Shown: positions 37,032-46,681 of the stretch, piece after piece
Numbering within the stretch: position 1 is the first letter of the stretch
Layout: the number at the start of each line of letters is the position of its first letter
DNA from: Brevibacterium renqingii
Lineage (GTDB): Bacteria; Actinomycetota; Actinomycetes; Actinomycetales; Brevibacteriaceae
Direction of reading: 5' to 3'
Assembly: GCF_017808105.1 (NCBI RefSeq)
Contig: NZ_JADBHF010000011.1
Location: 81,180 to 145,179 of the forward strand
Length of the DNA stretch: 64,000 bases
Notes under the pieces: generated by a model
What the model was told of the DNA's origin: nothing
Seen by the model: only the letters and a program-made list of their open reading frames with translations
The model's database searches: none
Made by a program: the position numbers and the translations under genes

Positions 37032-38327
37032 TCAGCTGAACTGAGCGGTTTCGGTGGATCCGGCCAGTGCGGTGGTCGAGGAATCCGGGTTGAGCACCGT
37101 CGAGACCAGGTCGAAGTACCCGGTGCCGACCTCGCGCTGGTGGCGAGTGGCGGTGTATCCGCGGTCCTCGGCGGCGAACTCGCGCTCCTGCAGGTCGACG
37201 TAGGCCTTCATCTGCTCGCGGGCGTAGCCGTGGGCCAGATCGAACATCGAGTAGTTGAGCGCGTGGAAGCCGGCCAGGGTGATGAACTGGAACTTGTAGC
37301 CCATGGCTCCCAGCTCGCGCTGGAACTTCGCGATGGTCGCATCGTCGAGGTGCTTGCGCCAGTTGAACGACGGCGAGCAGTTGTACGACAGCATCTGGTC
37401 GGGGTATTCGGCCTTGATCGCCTCGGCGAACTGCTTGGCTGCCTCGAGATCGGGCGTCGAGGTCTCCATCCACAGCAGATCCGAGTAGGGAGCGAAGGAC
37501 AGACCGCGGGCGATGCCCGCCTCGATGCCGTTGGTGATCTTGTAGAAGCCCTCGGCGGTGCGCTCACCGGTGACGAAGCGCTGATCGCGCTCGTCGATGT
37601 CCGAGGTCATGAGCGTGGCCGCCTCGGCGTCGGTGCGAGCGATGACGAGGCTGGGCACGTTCTCGACGTCGGCCGCGAGGCGAGCCGCGTTGAGGGTGCG
37701 GATGTGCTGCGAGGTCGGAACGAGGACCTTGCCGCCGAGGTGGCCGCACTTCTTCTCCGAACCGAGCTGATCCTCGAAGTGGACGCCGGCAGCGCCGGCG
37801 TTGATCATCGAGCGCATGAGTTCGTAGACATTCAGCGTGCCGCCGAAGCCCGCCTCGGCGTCGGCCACGATCGGGGCGAACCAGTCGTCGACGTTCTTCT
37901 GCCCTTCGGAGGTCTCGATCTGGTCGGCGCGCATGAGTGCGTTGTTGATCCGGCGCACGACCTGCGGCACCGAGTTGGCCGGGTAGATCGACTGGTCCGG
38001 GTAGGTCTGGCCGGCGGCGTTGGCGTCGGCGGCGACCTGCCAGCCGGAGAGGTAGATGGCCTTGAGTCCGGCCTTGACCTGCTCGACGGCCTGGTTTCCG
38101 GTCAGCGCGCCGAGGGCGTTGACGTAGTCCTCGGTGTTGATGAGGTCCCAGAGGCGCTCGGCTCCATGGCGGGCCAGCGTGTGCTCCTCGATCAGCGAAC
38201 CGCGCAGCTTGACGACGTCCTCGGGCTCGTAGTCACGAGCGACTCCCGACCAGCGGGCGTTGGTCGCCCAATCGCGGCGGATGGCCTCGGCATCGTGCAG
38301 GTTGCTCTGCGTGGTGTTGTCAGTCAT
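37032..38327 (-). CDS. aceA: Isocitrate lyase
   Basis: Splits isocitrate to glyoxylate and succinate, first step of the glyoxylate shunt. 431 residues. The active-site motif KKCGHLGGK is intact, and [12 protein letters not shown] is typical. ATG 38327 has GGAGAG 7 bases upstream; an in-frame ATG 13 codons earlier is less likely. Divergent from the RamB-type regulator across 143 bases that contain AT-rich near-palindromes (TTTCAGAAATTTC), the likely control region. Confidence 0.97.
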   Translation of the reverse strand: MTDNTTQSNLHDAEAIRRDWATNARWSGVARDYEPEDVVKLRGSLIEEHTLARHGAERLWDLINTEDYVNALGALTGNQAVEQVKAGLKAIYLSGWQVAADANAAGQTYPDQSIYPANSVPQVVRRINNALMRADQIETSEGQKNVDDWFAPIVADAEAGFGGTLNVYELMRSMINAGAAGVHFEDQLGSEKKCGHLGGKVLVPTSQHIRTLNAARLAADVENVPSLVIARTDAEAATLMTSDIDERDQRFVTGERTAEGFYKITNGIEAGIARGLSFAPYSDLLWMETSTPDLEAAKQFAEAIKAEYPDQMLSYNCSPSFNWRKHLDDATIAKFQRELGAMGYKFQFITLAGFHALNYSMFDLAHGYAREQMKAYVDLQEREFAAEDRGYTATRHQREVGTGYFDLVSTVLNPDSSTTALAGSTETAQFS

Positions 38328-38470
38328 TGTCTTTCTCTCCTCGTCGATCGGGGTTGATGTATTCATTCTGTGGGGGCCGCAAGTGCTCCGGTAGGGGAAT
38401 TTTGAATGAATAATCTCGATATTTCCGGTTTCAGAAATTTCGCCGTTCTGTCATACTGATTCTCACGAGA

Positions 38471-39955
38471 GTGAACTGGCACACAGAACCGATTGGAGCG
38501 GCCTTGGTCAGCGTTGGAGCCGAAGTCGACACAGAGAACCAGCAGACCGATCAGCTGAGCATCGGCAGAAGAATTCGATTTTTTCGCAAACAGCGTGGTC
38601 TGACGCTGAACGAGCTGGGGCAGGAAGTGGGGCGTGCGGCCTCGCAGATCTCGACGATCGAGAACGGCAAGCGAGAAACTTCTGTCACGCTCCTGGCCGC
38701 GATCGCCAAGGCCCTGCGGACCGATGTCGCCGAGCTCATCGACCCCGCCCCGATCGACGAACGGCAGGCCCTCGAGCTCGAGGCCGAACGCAATCAGGCC
38801 TCGCCCATGTACTCGTCCCTCGGTCTGCCGCAGGTGCGGATCAAGTCCCTGCCGGCCGATGCGCTCGAGGCGATCGTGGGTCTGCAGCGCCAGCTCGGCG
38901 AAGCTCTCGAACGCCGCGCGGCCACCCCCGAGGAGGCCCGGCGCGCGAACCGTGAGCTGCGGGACCGGATGCGGGAGAAGAACAACTACTTCGCCGAACT
39001 CGAGTCCACCGCGGCCGAGCTGCTCGACCTCGTCGGCTACGAATCGGGCACGGTTTCGCAGCGGCAAACCGCGCTCATCGCCGAGAAGCTCGGCTTCAGC
39101 CTCCACTACGTCTCGGACCTGCCGGACTCGACCCGGTCGATCTCCGATACCGCGAACAAGCGGCTCTACCTGCCCAACGCCGATGCCGCGTTCGATCCGC
39201 GCTCCCACCTGCTGATGAGCCTGGCCCCGCATGTGCTCGGCTACGACTCGCCGAAGGACTTCCACGAGTTCCTCCAGCAGCGCGTCGAGGCGAACTATCT
39301 GGCCGCTGCGATCCTGCTGCCCGAATCGGCGGCCGTGCCGATGCTCGAGGAGGAGAAGAAGAAGCGCGTGCTCTCCGTCGAGCATCTGCGCGATATGTTC
39401 GGCGTCGGCTACGAGATGGCCGCGCACCGGTTCACGAACCTCGCCACCGAGCACCTCGGACTGCCCGTCCACTTCATGAAGGTCCATAACTCGGGCACGA
39501 TCCACAAGGCGTATTCGAACGACGGCCTGCCCTTCCCCACCGACCCGCTCGGCGCGATCGAGGGGCAGTTCGCCTGCAAGCGCTTCACTTCGCGCACGGT
39601 CTTCCGCGTCGCCGACCGCTTCAGCCCCTACTACCAGTACACCGACACCCCGCACGGGTCGTTCTGGTGCACCGCACGCGTCCTGCCGGGCGGCGATTAC
39701 GCCATCAGCGTCGGCGTTCCGTTCTCCCATGTGCGCTGGTTCGAGGGCAGGGAGTCACAGATCCGCTCGAAGTCCGAATGCCCCGAGCCGTCCTGCTGCC
39801 GGCAGGCGCCGCAGGATCTGGCGGAGAAATGGGAGGACCAAGCGCTGCCCTCAGCCCGGATGCATGCTTCGCTGCTGGCCGCGGTGCCGCCGGGCGCGGT
39901 GCCCGGTGTCGACGACACCGAGGTCTACGAATTCCTCGAACGCCACTCTCAGTGA
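38471..39955 (+). CDS. RamB/ScfR-type transcriptional regulator of acetate metabolism
   Basis: 494 residues: XRE-type HTH (IRFFRKQRGLTLNELGQEVG, SQISTIENGKRETS), a central ImmA/IrrE-like domain with degenerate metal motif (KDFHEFLQQRVEANYLAAAI) and a C-terminal DUF2083 region with CPEPSCC. This is the build of RamB and ScfR, which control aceA/aceB and propionate genes in response to acyl-CoAs. The start is GTG 38471; TTG 38504 after GGAGCGG is an equally good candidate and would remove 11 residues. Divergent from aceA, supporting the role. Confidence 0.9.
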   Translation: MNWHTEPIGAALVSVGAEVDTENQQTDQLSIGRRIRFFRKQRGLTLNELGQEVGRAASQISTIENGKRETSVTLLAAIAKALRTDVAELIDPAPIDERQALELEAERNQASPMYSSLGLPQVRIKSLPADALEAIVGLQRQLGEALERRAATPEEARRANRELRDRMREKNNYFAELESTAAELLDLVGYESGTVSQRQTALIAEKLGFSLHYVSDLPDSTRSISDTANKRLYLPNADAAFDPRSHLLMSLAPHVLGYDSPKDFHEFLQQRVEANYLAAAILLPESAAVPMLEEEKKKRVLSVEHLRDMFGVGYEMAAHRFTNLATEHLGLPVHFMKVHNSGTIHKAYSNDGLPFPTDPLGAIEGQFACKRFTSRTVFRVADRFSPYYQYTDTPHGSFWCTARVLPGGDYAISVGVPFSHVRWFEGRESQIRSKSECPEPSCCRQAPQDLAEKWEDQALPSARMHASLLAAVPPGAVPGVDDTEVYEFLERHSQ

Positions 39956-41175
39956 GGCGCGGGGTCTTCCGCGAGGGCCTCGCCGAGGCGGACGAGCAGG
40001 AGTTCGCGCCACCACAGGTGCTCGTGACCGCCCACGAATGACCGAACCTCGATATCGAGCCCGCGGTCGGCGAACTCCGGGACCGCCTCGGCGACGGCAT
40101 CGGCGATCGCCGGTTCCAGGACGCCGTAGTCGATGACGAACGCCGGTCGCGGGAAGGTGCCGGACTCCGGCACGTGATGCCAGATCCTGCGCCCGGCGAC
40201 GTCGGTCTGCCAGAACGACGGTGACAGGCAGATTCCGCGGAAGCGCTGCGGATGGCGGAGGGCGAAGTAGGCGGCGGCCAAACCGCCGTAGGAGGCTCCG
40301 GCGACGAGCGTGCGTGCCGCGTGGTCGGGGTCATTCGTCATGCTCGCGACGAGGTCGAGCACGTCGTCGCAGAAGCGGGGATTCATCACGAGATCGGAGG
40401 CCCGCAGACCGCGTGCGGGTGGATCGGAGGTCGGCAGGGCGGAACCGCGCGGAACGGAAGGCAGCGTCGACCCTCCCAGGACCGAGCCCGCGGCGTCGGC
40501 ATCGGCAGGTTCATGATCGATCGCGATGACCGCCGACGGAGGCGAGTCGAGCTCGTCGACCGCCGCGAGCAGTCCGCCGTCGACGAACCCTCGCCCGTCG
40601 AAGACGACGAGCATCGGTGCCGTGGCGGCCGCCCGCTGCGGACGGCAGCTCCAGATCCGCCTCGGCGTGGAATCGAGGGTGACGACGCGTTCCTCGACGT
40701 CGCGGGAACCGATGCGGGGCCGATGCGACCGGGCGGGATCGGGGACAGACCAGCCCAGCGGGTCGGCGTCGGGAGCTGCGATCTCGAGGACGCTGATGCC
40801 GCGCATGCTGCGCAACACCCGCAGACCAGGATGACGTGTCGGGACGAAGGCACCGTCGAGCGCGTCAAGCCAGGTGGGACGGTCGGCGGTGCTGAGCCCT
40901 GTGGGCACGGGCATGAAGTGGAGGCTGCCGCGGAATCCGCGGGGAACCGCGAGGTCGATCGCATATGCGACGCCGTCCGAGCCTTCCTGCCGGATCATGA
41001 TCCCTCGGGCAACATCGGCGCGGCCGGTGATTCCGTTGAGGTCGGCGAAGAGGGACTGTTCGGGGCCCGGTCGGCAGTCGGCGGGAATGTGCTCACCACG
41101 CAGGAGGATGCGCAGCTTCCAGTCGTCGCGTTCGGACCCGAGGCACCACGTGCCCAGCTGCTCTGTTTCGATCAT
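39949..41175 (-). CDS. Enterochelin-esterase-like (Fes/IroE) hydrolase
   Basis: 408 residues, N-terminal immunoglobulin-like segment and C-terminal alpha/beta-hydrolase. The nucleophile is the Ser of VAGASYGGLAA, and the catalytic His is probably in FVGGHEHLWW. MLVVFDGRGFVDGG is the Fes-family strand. Such esterases open ferric catecholate siderophores to release iron. No signal peptide. It is 13 bases after the LhgO-like gene on the same strand and shares a 7-base overlap of 3' ends with the RamB-type gene. It pairs functionally with the uptake operon at 25-29 kb. Confidence 0.88.
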   Translation of the reverse strand: MIETEQLGTWCLGSERDDWKLRILLRGEHIPADCRPGPEQSLFADLNGITGRADVARGIMIRQEGSDGVAYAIDLAVPRGFRGSLHFMPVPTGLSTADRPTWLDALDGAFVPTRHPGLRVLRSMRGISVLEIAAPDADPLGWSVPDPARSHRPRIGSRDVEERVVTLDSTPRRIWSCRPQRAAATAPMLVVFDGRGFVDGGLLAAVDELDSPPSAVIAIDHEPADADAAGSVLGGSTLPSVPRGSALPTSDPPARGLRASDLVMNPRFCDDVLDLVASMTNDPDHAARTLVAGASYGGLAAAYFALRHPQRFRGICLSPSFWQTDVAGRRIWHHVPESGTFPRPAFVIDYGVLEPAIADAVAEAVPEFADRGLDIEVRSFVGGHEHLWWRELLLVRLGEALAEDPAPH

Positions 41176-41188
41176 CGACGCCTGCCCG

Positions 41189-42706
41189 TCAGGGGGCCAG
41201 GCCCTCCATGGCCCGGTCGACGATGGTCTCGGCGATGGCCAGCGCCGAGGTGGCTCCCCACTTCGGGACGGCCCTGACCATGGTCAGCCGGCCGCGGACG
41301 GTCGTGACGAGGTCGTCGATGAGCTCACCGTCGTCGTTCATCGCCTGTGCGCGGACCCCGCGCGAGCCCTCCTCGATGGATGCGGCCTCGAGTCCGGGAA
41401 CGAATCTGCGCACTCCGTCGACGAACGCCGACCTGCTCACCCTGGGCCTCACGCCGCGGGCCGCGGTCCTGGCGGTCTGCGCGGCGTACTTCCAGAAGCC
41501 CTTGAACCGTGCCGTCGATCCGATGTCGCCGAGGTCGAAGCCGCGCCTCTCATAGGTCTCCCGGCCGAGGGCGACGAAGGTGTTGGGGCCCAGGACGAGC
41601 GCATCGTCGAGTCCGCGGAGGATCGAGGTCTCGGCGAAGGGAGCGTGCGGGTCGGGCACGGAGCCGACGATGCCGCGGACCGCCTCGGCGCCGGTGGACG
41701 GGATCGTGTAGTGATCGCCGGTGAACGGCACGATCCAGGGCTGTGCGTCCGATCCGGCGGCCACCGCGAGTCGGTCGGCCTGCAGCCCCGCGCAGACGAT
41801 GACCATGTCGAAGGTGCCCAGGACCTCCTCGGTCGGTGCGTTCGTGGGGCGCGTGTCGGAGCTGCGCGACCACGAACTCGACAGCTTCTCTCGCCACTGC
41901 CCGATCGCCGATTCGGCCTGCTTGAACCACTCCTGCTCGCCGAAGCGATCGCGCAGCTCATCGCCGACGCCGATGACCGGCTCCCGGGCCTCGTCACCTC
42001 GGTAGGTCCGCGGTCGGTCGTGTACCTGTTCGACTCGTCGATCGGCATCGTCTGCCCCGGTTCCTGTCTCATCATCTGCACCGCGTTCTGCACCGGATTC
42101 CGCGTCGCGCTCAGCGGGCTCGGCTCGCGCCGGTGCTGTGCGTCCCCGCAGCCGGACCTCGTTGCTCATGACGTCGAATCCGGTCACTTCGGTCCCGAAG
42201 CGCATGGTGCCGCCGGCGAGGCGCACATCGGAGACGAGCTCCTCGGCCAGTGCCGCGAAGTCGGCGACGGCGGCGTGCGGAGCCCACAGCCCGAGGACAC
42301 CCCTGACTGCGGGTTCGACCTCGCGGATCTCGTGTCGTTCGAGCAGGCGCACGCCGGGGATCGCATTACCCTCGGCCCGGGCGAAGAGCTCTTCGAGCCG
42401 CTCCGCCTCGTCGGTGTTCTGCGCGACCATCAGCTGTCCGCATTCGCGGTAGGGCACGCCGCGTTCGGCCATATAGGGGATCAGCAGCTGCACGCCTCGG
42501 CGGGCGAGCGCGGCCGCGGCGGAGCCGGGGATCTGCTCGAGTCCGGCATCGACGATTCCGGAGGTGTGACCGCTCTGATGTGCGGCGACGGTATCGGCCT
42601 TGTCGATGACGGTGATTGCGGCGTCGGGGAGTCTCCTGGTGACCTCGCGGGCTGCGGCGACTCCGAGGACGCCGGCACCGACCACGGCCACTCGTGAAAT
42701 ACTCAT
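41189..42706 (-). CDS. LhgO-like FAD-dependent oxidoreductase with inserted linker
   Basis: 505 residues. VAVVGAGVLGVAAAR binds FAD; AAHQSGHTSGIVDAGLEQIP corresponds to the L-2-hydroxyglutarate oxidase motif with His for substrate handling. Homologues are ~400 residues; here residues ~188-295 form an extra, mostly acidic segment (PAERDAESGAERGADDETG) between the beta sheet and the C-terminal FAD strand. The insertion keeps the frame. Start ATG 42706 at MSISRVAVVGAG. It is upstream of the Fes-like gene and divergent, by 37 bases, from the DNA methylase. Confidence 0.8.
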   Translation of the reverse strand: MSISRVAVVGAGVLGVAAAREVTRRLPDAAITVIDKADTVAAHQSGHTSGIVDAGLEQIPGSAAAALARRGVQLLIPYMAERGVPYRECGQLMVAQNTDEAERLEELFARAEGNAIPGVRLLERHEIREVEPAVRGVLGLWAPHAAVADFAALAEELVSDVRLAGGTMRFGTEVTGFDVMSNEVRLRGRTAPARAEPAERDAESGAERGADDETGTGADDADRRVEQVHDRPRTYRGDEAREPVIGVGDELRDRFGEQEWFKQAESAIGQWREKLSSSWSRSSDTRPTNAPTEEVLGTFDMVIVCAGLQADRLAVAAGSDAQPWIVPFTGDHYTIPSTGAEAVRGIVGSVPDPHAPFAETSILRGLDDALVLGPNTFVALGRETYERRGFDLGDIGSTARFKGFWKYAAQTARTAARGVRPRVSRSAFVDGVRRFVPGLEAASIEEGSRGVRAQAMNDDGELIDDLVTTVRGRLTMVRAVPKWGATSALAIAETIVDRAMEGLAP

Positions 42707-42743
42707 ACAGCAATCTTGGCACCGTTCGGGATGAAGGAGAAGG

Positions 42744-44069
42744 ATGACGACCGTCTTGGAATGGCCGGGCAAGGCCCAGGCGTTCGCCCTCGGTCGTCGC
42801 CTCGTCGATGGTCAGTCCCACCCCCACCTCGGCGATGGCCCGCATCTGCGCCTCGGCGATGGGGGCGGACCCTACGTTCCCGCTCCCCGCGAGAACCTCC
42901 TCGTCGTCGGGGACAATCTGCCGGCGCTCACGGCGCTGCTGGCCACGCACCGCCAGCGGGTCAAGGTCGTCTACATCGACCCGCCGTACAACACGGGCAA
43001 TGCGCACACGTACAAGGACCACGGGCACGATCACGCCAGCTGGCTGAATTTCATGACTCCGCGGCTGCTGCTGGCCCGCGAGCTCATGCGCGACGACGGG
43101 GTGCTGTTCCTGCACCTCGATGACCAGGAGAGTGCGTGGGCGCAGCTGCTCGGGCATGAGATCTTCGGCGAGGACAATTCGCTGGGCACGCTCATCCATC
43201 AACGCGCCAAGGGCGGAGGCAATGCGCCGTCCTTCGTGCGCGGGCACGACTATGTGCACGTGTGGGGGCGGGACGCGAGCCGGGTAGGGCCGTTCCTCAC
43301 GGAGAAGAAGTCACCGGCGAAGCTCGAAGTCATCGACGGACACCGGATGCTCGTGGAGACCGATGTGCTGCGCGCCGGGTTCGGACGCTATGCGCGCGGG
43401 TCCGAGCGGCGGCTGATGTACGAGGACATCCTCGCCGTCAAGGGAGCGAAGAAGCTCGCCGAGGTGGACGCGAAGCTGGACTCGGGCGAGTACATTCTGC
43501 GCCCGTGGGGGAAGGCGGGCAAGCACGCGGTGGTGCGGGTGACGCCGGCGGAGAAGGCGAGTTCGAAGATGTACTCGATCATCAAGGCTCTCGGCGGGCA
43601 GAACGATCTCGAGCCGCTGGGGCTCGGCGGGGTGTTCAGCTATCCGAAGCCCGTGGAACTGGTCAAGGCGCTCGTGGCTTCGCAGACGTTCTTCGACCCC
43701 GAGGCCATCGTCCTCGACTTCTTCGCCGGTTCCGGGACCACGGCGCAGGCGGTGATGGCCGCGAACGAACGGGATTCGGGGTCGCGGTCGTTCGTGCTCG
43801 TGCAGACCCCGGAGCCCCTGCGATCGAAGAATGCCCGCGCCGTGGTTGCTGCCCAGGACGGGCGGGCCGGGGACGGCGCCGGGGCTGCCTCGGGCGGGGC
43901 AGGCTCGGGCGCGGGCGGCGGATCTCGCGGGGCTGCCTCGGGCGGGGGCGATGGCAACGCCGAGTTCCCGACGATCAGCGAGCTCACCGCCGAACGCATC
44001 CGTCGCGCCGCCGACGTCCACTCCCCCGGACTGCCGTTCACCCGGCTCGACGTCGTCGAGGGCGAGTAG
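42744..44069 (+). CDS. Orphan type-III Mod-like DNA adenine methyltransferase
   Basis: 441 residues. The beta-class order is seen: catalytic D79PPY (VVYIDPPYNTG) before the SAM-binding F327AGSG (LDFFAGSGTTAQAV). N-terminal ENLLVVGDNLPALTALL and IHQRAKGGG match Mod subunits of type III systems. Expected product is N6-methyladenine. A Gly/Ala/Ser-rich linker (residues 372-404) precedes the C-terminus. No Res helicase gene is on either side. The start has AAGGAGAAGG before it. Confidence 0.88.
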   Translation: MTTVLEWPGKAQAFALGRRLVDGQSHPHLGDGPHLRLGDGGGPYVPAPRENLLVVGDNLPALTALLATHRQRVKVVYIDPPYNTGNAHTYKDHGHDHASWLNFMTPRLLLARELMRDDGVLFLHLDDQESAWAQLLGHEIFGEDNSLGTLIHQRAKGGGNAPSFVRGHDYVHVWGRDASRVGPFLTEKKSPAKLEVIDGHRMLVETDVLRAGFGRYARGSERRLMYEDILAVKGAKKLAEVDAKLDSGEYILRPWGKAGKHAVVRVTPAEKASSKMYSIIKALGGQNDLEPLGLGGVFSYPKPVELVKALVASQTFFDPEAIVLDFFAGSGTTAQAVMAANERDSGSRSFVLVQTPEPLRSKNARAVVAAQDGRAGDGAGAASGGAGSGAGGGSRGAASGGGDGNAEFPTISELTAERIRRAADVHSPGLPFTRLDVVEGE

Positions 44070-44079
44070 GCCTGCACCG

Positions 44080-44150
44080 CGTTTGTGGTCACTGCACCGA
44101 GGCGAAAGACCCGATTCACCGGATTCGCCTCGGCGCAGTGACCACAAACG
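44080..44150. repeat. Dispersed palindromic repeat, family A copy 2
   Basis: Outer stem CGTTTGTGGTCACTGC (44080-44095) with 44135-44150, 16 bp perfect; inner stem CCGAGGCGAA (44097-44106) with 44124-44133, 10 bp perfect. It begins 11 bases after the methylase stop. Nearly the same outer arms occur at 2246-2316. Confidence 0.85.
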
Positions 44151-44216
44151 ACTTGGCCCCGGGTCGGGAGCGTCGCGAATTTCGAGTCTGGCGCGCACAG
44201 CTCGTCCGCAGCTCCG

Positions 44217-44256
44217 CCCTGACCTGACTCGTTCGGCCCTGACCTGACTCGTTCGG
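44217..44256. repeat. 20-bp perfect tandem duplication
   Basis: CCCTGACCTGACTCGTTCGG occurs at 44217-44236 and again at 44237-44256 without change. No protein is affected. Probably a slippage product. Confidence 0.85.
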
Positions 44257-44514
44257 CGCTCGCATGTGCTCCGGTCTGTTCGGAGGTCACTGGAAAATGA
44301 GACTCTGCGTGCAGACAGTTGGACTCCTCAGTCGGCACTCGGGTCGAGGTCGTAGGCTCAAGGGTGAGCCTGACGTTCGCTTCGAGATTGCGACTCTCAC
44401 GCCGGAGCCGAGGTGTTCGCACGAGCATCGCCGATCCTCGGGCGTCGCATGACCGCAATGCCTGACGCGTCACGGCTCGCCGACAAACGAAGTCTCTGCT
44501 GAAAGGGAACAGCC

Positions 44515-44811
44515 ATGTCCGTTGTCGCTATCAATGCCCTCACCGTCCCCGAGGCCGCCCGCCCCGAACTCGAGAAGCGCTTCGCCGAACGCAAGCATTC
44601 CGTCGATGACGCCCCCGGGTTCGAGGGCTTCCAGCTGCTGCGTCCCGTCGCCGGAGGCGACCAGTACTTCGTCTACACCCAGTGGGCGACCCGCGAGGAC
44701 TTCGAGAACTGGCGTGCGAACCGCACCTCGGCGCACGAATCGATGGGGAAGAAGCCCGTCACCGAATCTGCGAACCTCCTCGAGTTCGAGGTCGTCGACC
44801 TCGGCGAGTGA
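44515..44811 (+). CDS. MhuD/IsdG-type heme-degrading mono-oxygenase
   Basis: 98 residues. The sequence VVAINALTVPEAARPELEKR, PGFEGFQLLRPV and LLEFEVV follows Mycobacterium MhuD closely. Catalytic N7 and W66 are at the same numbers; the proximal His is H74 (MhuD H75). Function: opens heme in the cytoplasm to free iron. Related ABM-fold antibiotic mono-oxygenases are the alternative. AAAGGGAAC lies before the ATG. Monocistronic, no iron box visible nearby. Confidence 0.85.
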   Translation: MSVVAINALTVPEAARPELEKRFAERKHSVDDAPGFEGFQLLRPVAGGDQYFVYTQWATREDFENWRANRTSAHESMGKKPVTESANLLEFEVVDLGE

Positions 44812-45012
44812 GCGTCACAGTCAAGGACGTCGACCTCTGCGACGGCGTCCTTGATCGATTCACCGGATATCTCAGCGATCTTCGGGCAGTCGGGCGATCG
44901 ACTCTCCGGTAACTTTCAGAATCCTGCTACTCTGCCTCTCGGAGCTCGCGCGCGTCGACTCGTGACCGCGGCGCACCGCTTATCCATCCACAGAGAAGTG
45001 ACGAGGTATCCC

Positions 45013-46473
45013 ATGAGTCAGCCTGAAACCCAGACCGTCTCCGATGACCGGGGACATGGCTTCGTCCGCGCCCTCGGCACGGTTGACGCCCTCTTCATCG
45101 GCTTCGGTGCCATGATCGGCTTCGGCTGGGTCGTGCTCACCGGAGAATGGCTCAACGGCGCGGGCACGCTCGGCGCGATCATCGCCTTCGCCGTCGGCGG
45201 CGTCATCATGTGCTTCGTCGGCACCGTGTATTCGGAGATGGTCGCGGCCATGCCACATGCCGGCGGTGAGCACAACTACCTCATCCGTGCGATGGGTCCT
45301 CGCGTTTCGCTGTTCGGGTCCTGGGCCATCACCGGCGGCTACATCAGCGTCGTGATGTTCGAGGCCGTGTCGGTGCCGAAGACCGCGCTCTATCTGTTTC
45401 CGAACCTCGAACAGATCAAGCTGTGGAACGTCGCCGGCTTCGACGTCTACCTCACCTGGGCCCTGGTCGGCACGATCACCGCGATCATCATCGCCTTCGT
45501 GAACATCCGCGGAGTCAAGGTCGCCTCCTTGGTGCAGACCTTCGTCGTGTGGTTCCTCATCATCGTCGGCCTCATGTTGCTGACCGGCGGCTTCGTCGGC
45601 GGCAAACTCGAGAACACCGAGCCGCTGTTCACCGGAGGCGGCGCCGGATTCATCGGTGTCATGGCCGTCGTGCCGTTCCTCTTCGTCGGCTTCGACGTCA
45701 TCCCGCAGTCCGCCGAGGAGGTTAAGCTTCCTCCGGCCAAGATCGGCAAACTCGTCGTCCTCTCGGTCATCATGGCGATCGTCTTCTATGTCGTCATCAT
45801 CGGCACGACGTCCATGGCGATGCCCGCCGACCAGATGGGCACCCATGATCTCGTCACCGCCGATGCCCTGTCGATCATGTTCGACTCGACCGTGTGGGGC
45901 AAGATCGTCATCGCCGGCGGTCTGGCCGGCATCATCACCTCGTGGAACGCCTTCCTCATGGGCTCATCCCGCCTGATGTGGGCGATGTCCGCGGCAGGCA
46001 TGATCCCAAAGTGGTTCGGCAAGCTGCACCCGAAGTATCGCACCCCGTCGAACGCCATCATCTTCATCGGCCTCCTGTCGGCGATCGCGCCGTTCTTCGG
46101 CACCGCCGCCCTCGGCTGGATCGTCGACGCGGGATCGCCGGCCATCGTCATCGCTTACTTCCTCGTCAGCGTCGGCTTCCTCATCCTGCGTAAGCGCGAA
46201 CCGAACATGGAACGGCCTCTGCGCATCGGAGGACCGCGCAACGGCGGTGTGATCATCGGCGTGATCTCCTCGGTGCTCACGCTCATCCTCTTCATCCTCT
46301 ATATTCCGATCACCCCGGTCTCGGCCCAGCTGGCGTGGCAGTCGTGGGTGGGCTTCGCCGTGTGGCTGCTCGTCGGCATCTGGTTCATGTTCAGACTGCC
46401 CACCGGCATCAAGGCCGGCCCGAACGCGGAGACCGAACTTCTCGCCAAGGTCAAGGCCCTCCGCGGAAAGTAG
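45013..46473 (+). CDS. APC-superfamily amino acid/amine permease
   Basis: 486 residues, about 12 TM helices. IGFGAMIGFGWVVLTGEWL is the TM1 APC signature, and VPFLFVGFDVIPQSAEEVKL is the TM6 region of amino-acid permeases. An ATG at 45013 after GAGG is preferred over earlier frame extensions. Convergent with the demethylase-like gene and next to the C1 module, so it is a candidate importer of the module's substrate. Substrate unknown. Confidence 0.9.
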   Translation: MSQPETQTVSDDRGHGFVRALGTVDALFIGFGAMIGFGWVVLTGEWLNGAGTLGAIIAFAVGGVIMCFVGTVYSEMVAAMPHAGGEHNYLIRAMGPRVSLFGSWAITGGYISVVMFEAVSVPKTALYLFPNLEQIKLWNVAGFDVYLTWALVGTITAIIIAFVNIRGVKVASLVQTFVVWFLIIVGLMLLTGGFVGGKLENTEPLFTGGGAGFIGVMAVVPFLFVGFDVIPQSAEEVKLPPAKIGKLVVLSVIMAIVFYVVIIGTTSMAMPADQMGTHDLVTADALSIMFDSTVWGKIVIAGGLAGIITSWNAFLMGSSRLMWAMSAAGMIPKWFGKLHPKYRTPSNAIIFIGLLSAIAPFFGTAALGWIVDAGSPAIVIAYFLVSVGFLILRKREPNMERPLRIGGPRNGGVIIGVISSVLTLILFILYIPITPVSAQLAWQSWVGFAVWLLVGIWFMFRLPTGIKAGPNAETELLAKVKALRGK

Positions 46474-46522
46474 ACGCGGCTGAGCCAGCACCCTGGGATC
46501 CGAATTCCGGCGCCCGATCACA

Positions 46523-46592
46523 GCACCCCTCGTCGCTGGTCGCATAGCCTCCCGTTGCAACGGGGCGATATGCGGCTAACGGTGAGGGGTGC
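46523..46592. terminator. Nested long hairpin after the permease
   Basis: Three pairs are nested: GCACCCCTC (46523-46531) with GAGGGGTGC (46584-46592); CGCATA near 46541 with TATGCG near 46569; and CCCGTT/AACGGG around a GC loop (46551-46564). Likely a terminator or stabiliser of the permease mRNA; the tail is not a pure T run. Confidence 0.65.
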
Positions 46593-46605
46593 GTTTCTAT
46601 CTGTA

Positions 46606-46681
46606 GGAGGTGCCGCGAAGGGTAGGAGGTGTTGCGGACCGTACGTGATGCTGCGAAGGGTACGTGATGCCGCGAGCGGTG
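46606..46681. repeat. Four 19-bp degenerate tandem units
   Basis: Successive 19-base units such as GGAGGTGCCGCGAAGGGTA and CGTGATGCTGCGAAGGGTA fill 46606-46681. Conserved positions are the GTG/GATG near the start and GCG..GGTA at the end. Function unknown. Confidence 0.6.

Larger units (their letters stand above)
44070..44514. other. Intergenic region with family A repeat and tandem duplication
   Basis: 445 bases, no supported gene. It holds the family A hairpin (44080-44150), a perfect 20-bp tandem duplication (44217-44256) and the upstream region of the heme mono-oxygenase gene. Confidence 0.65.
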
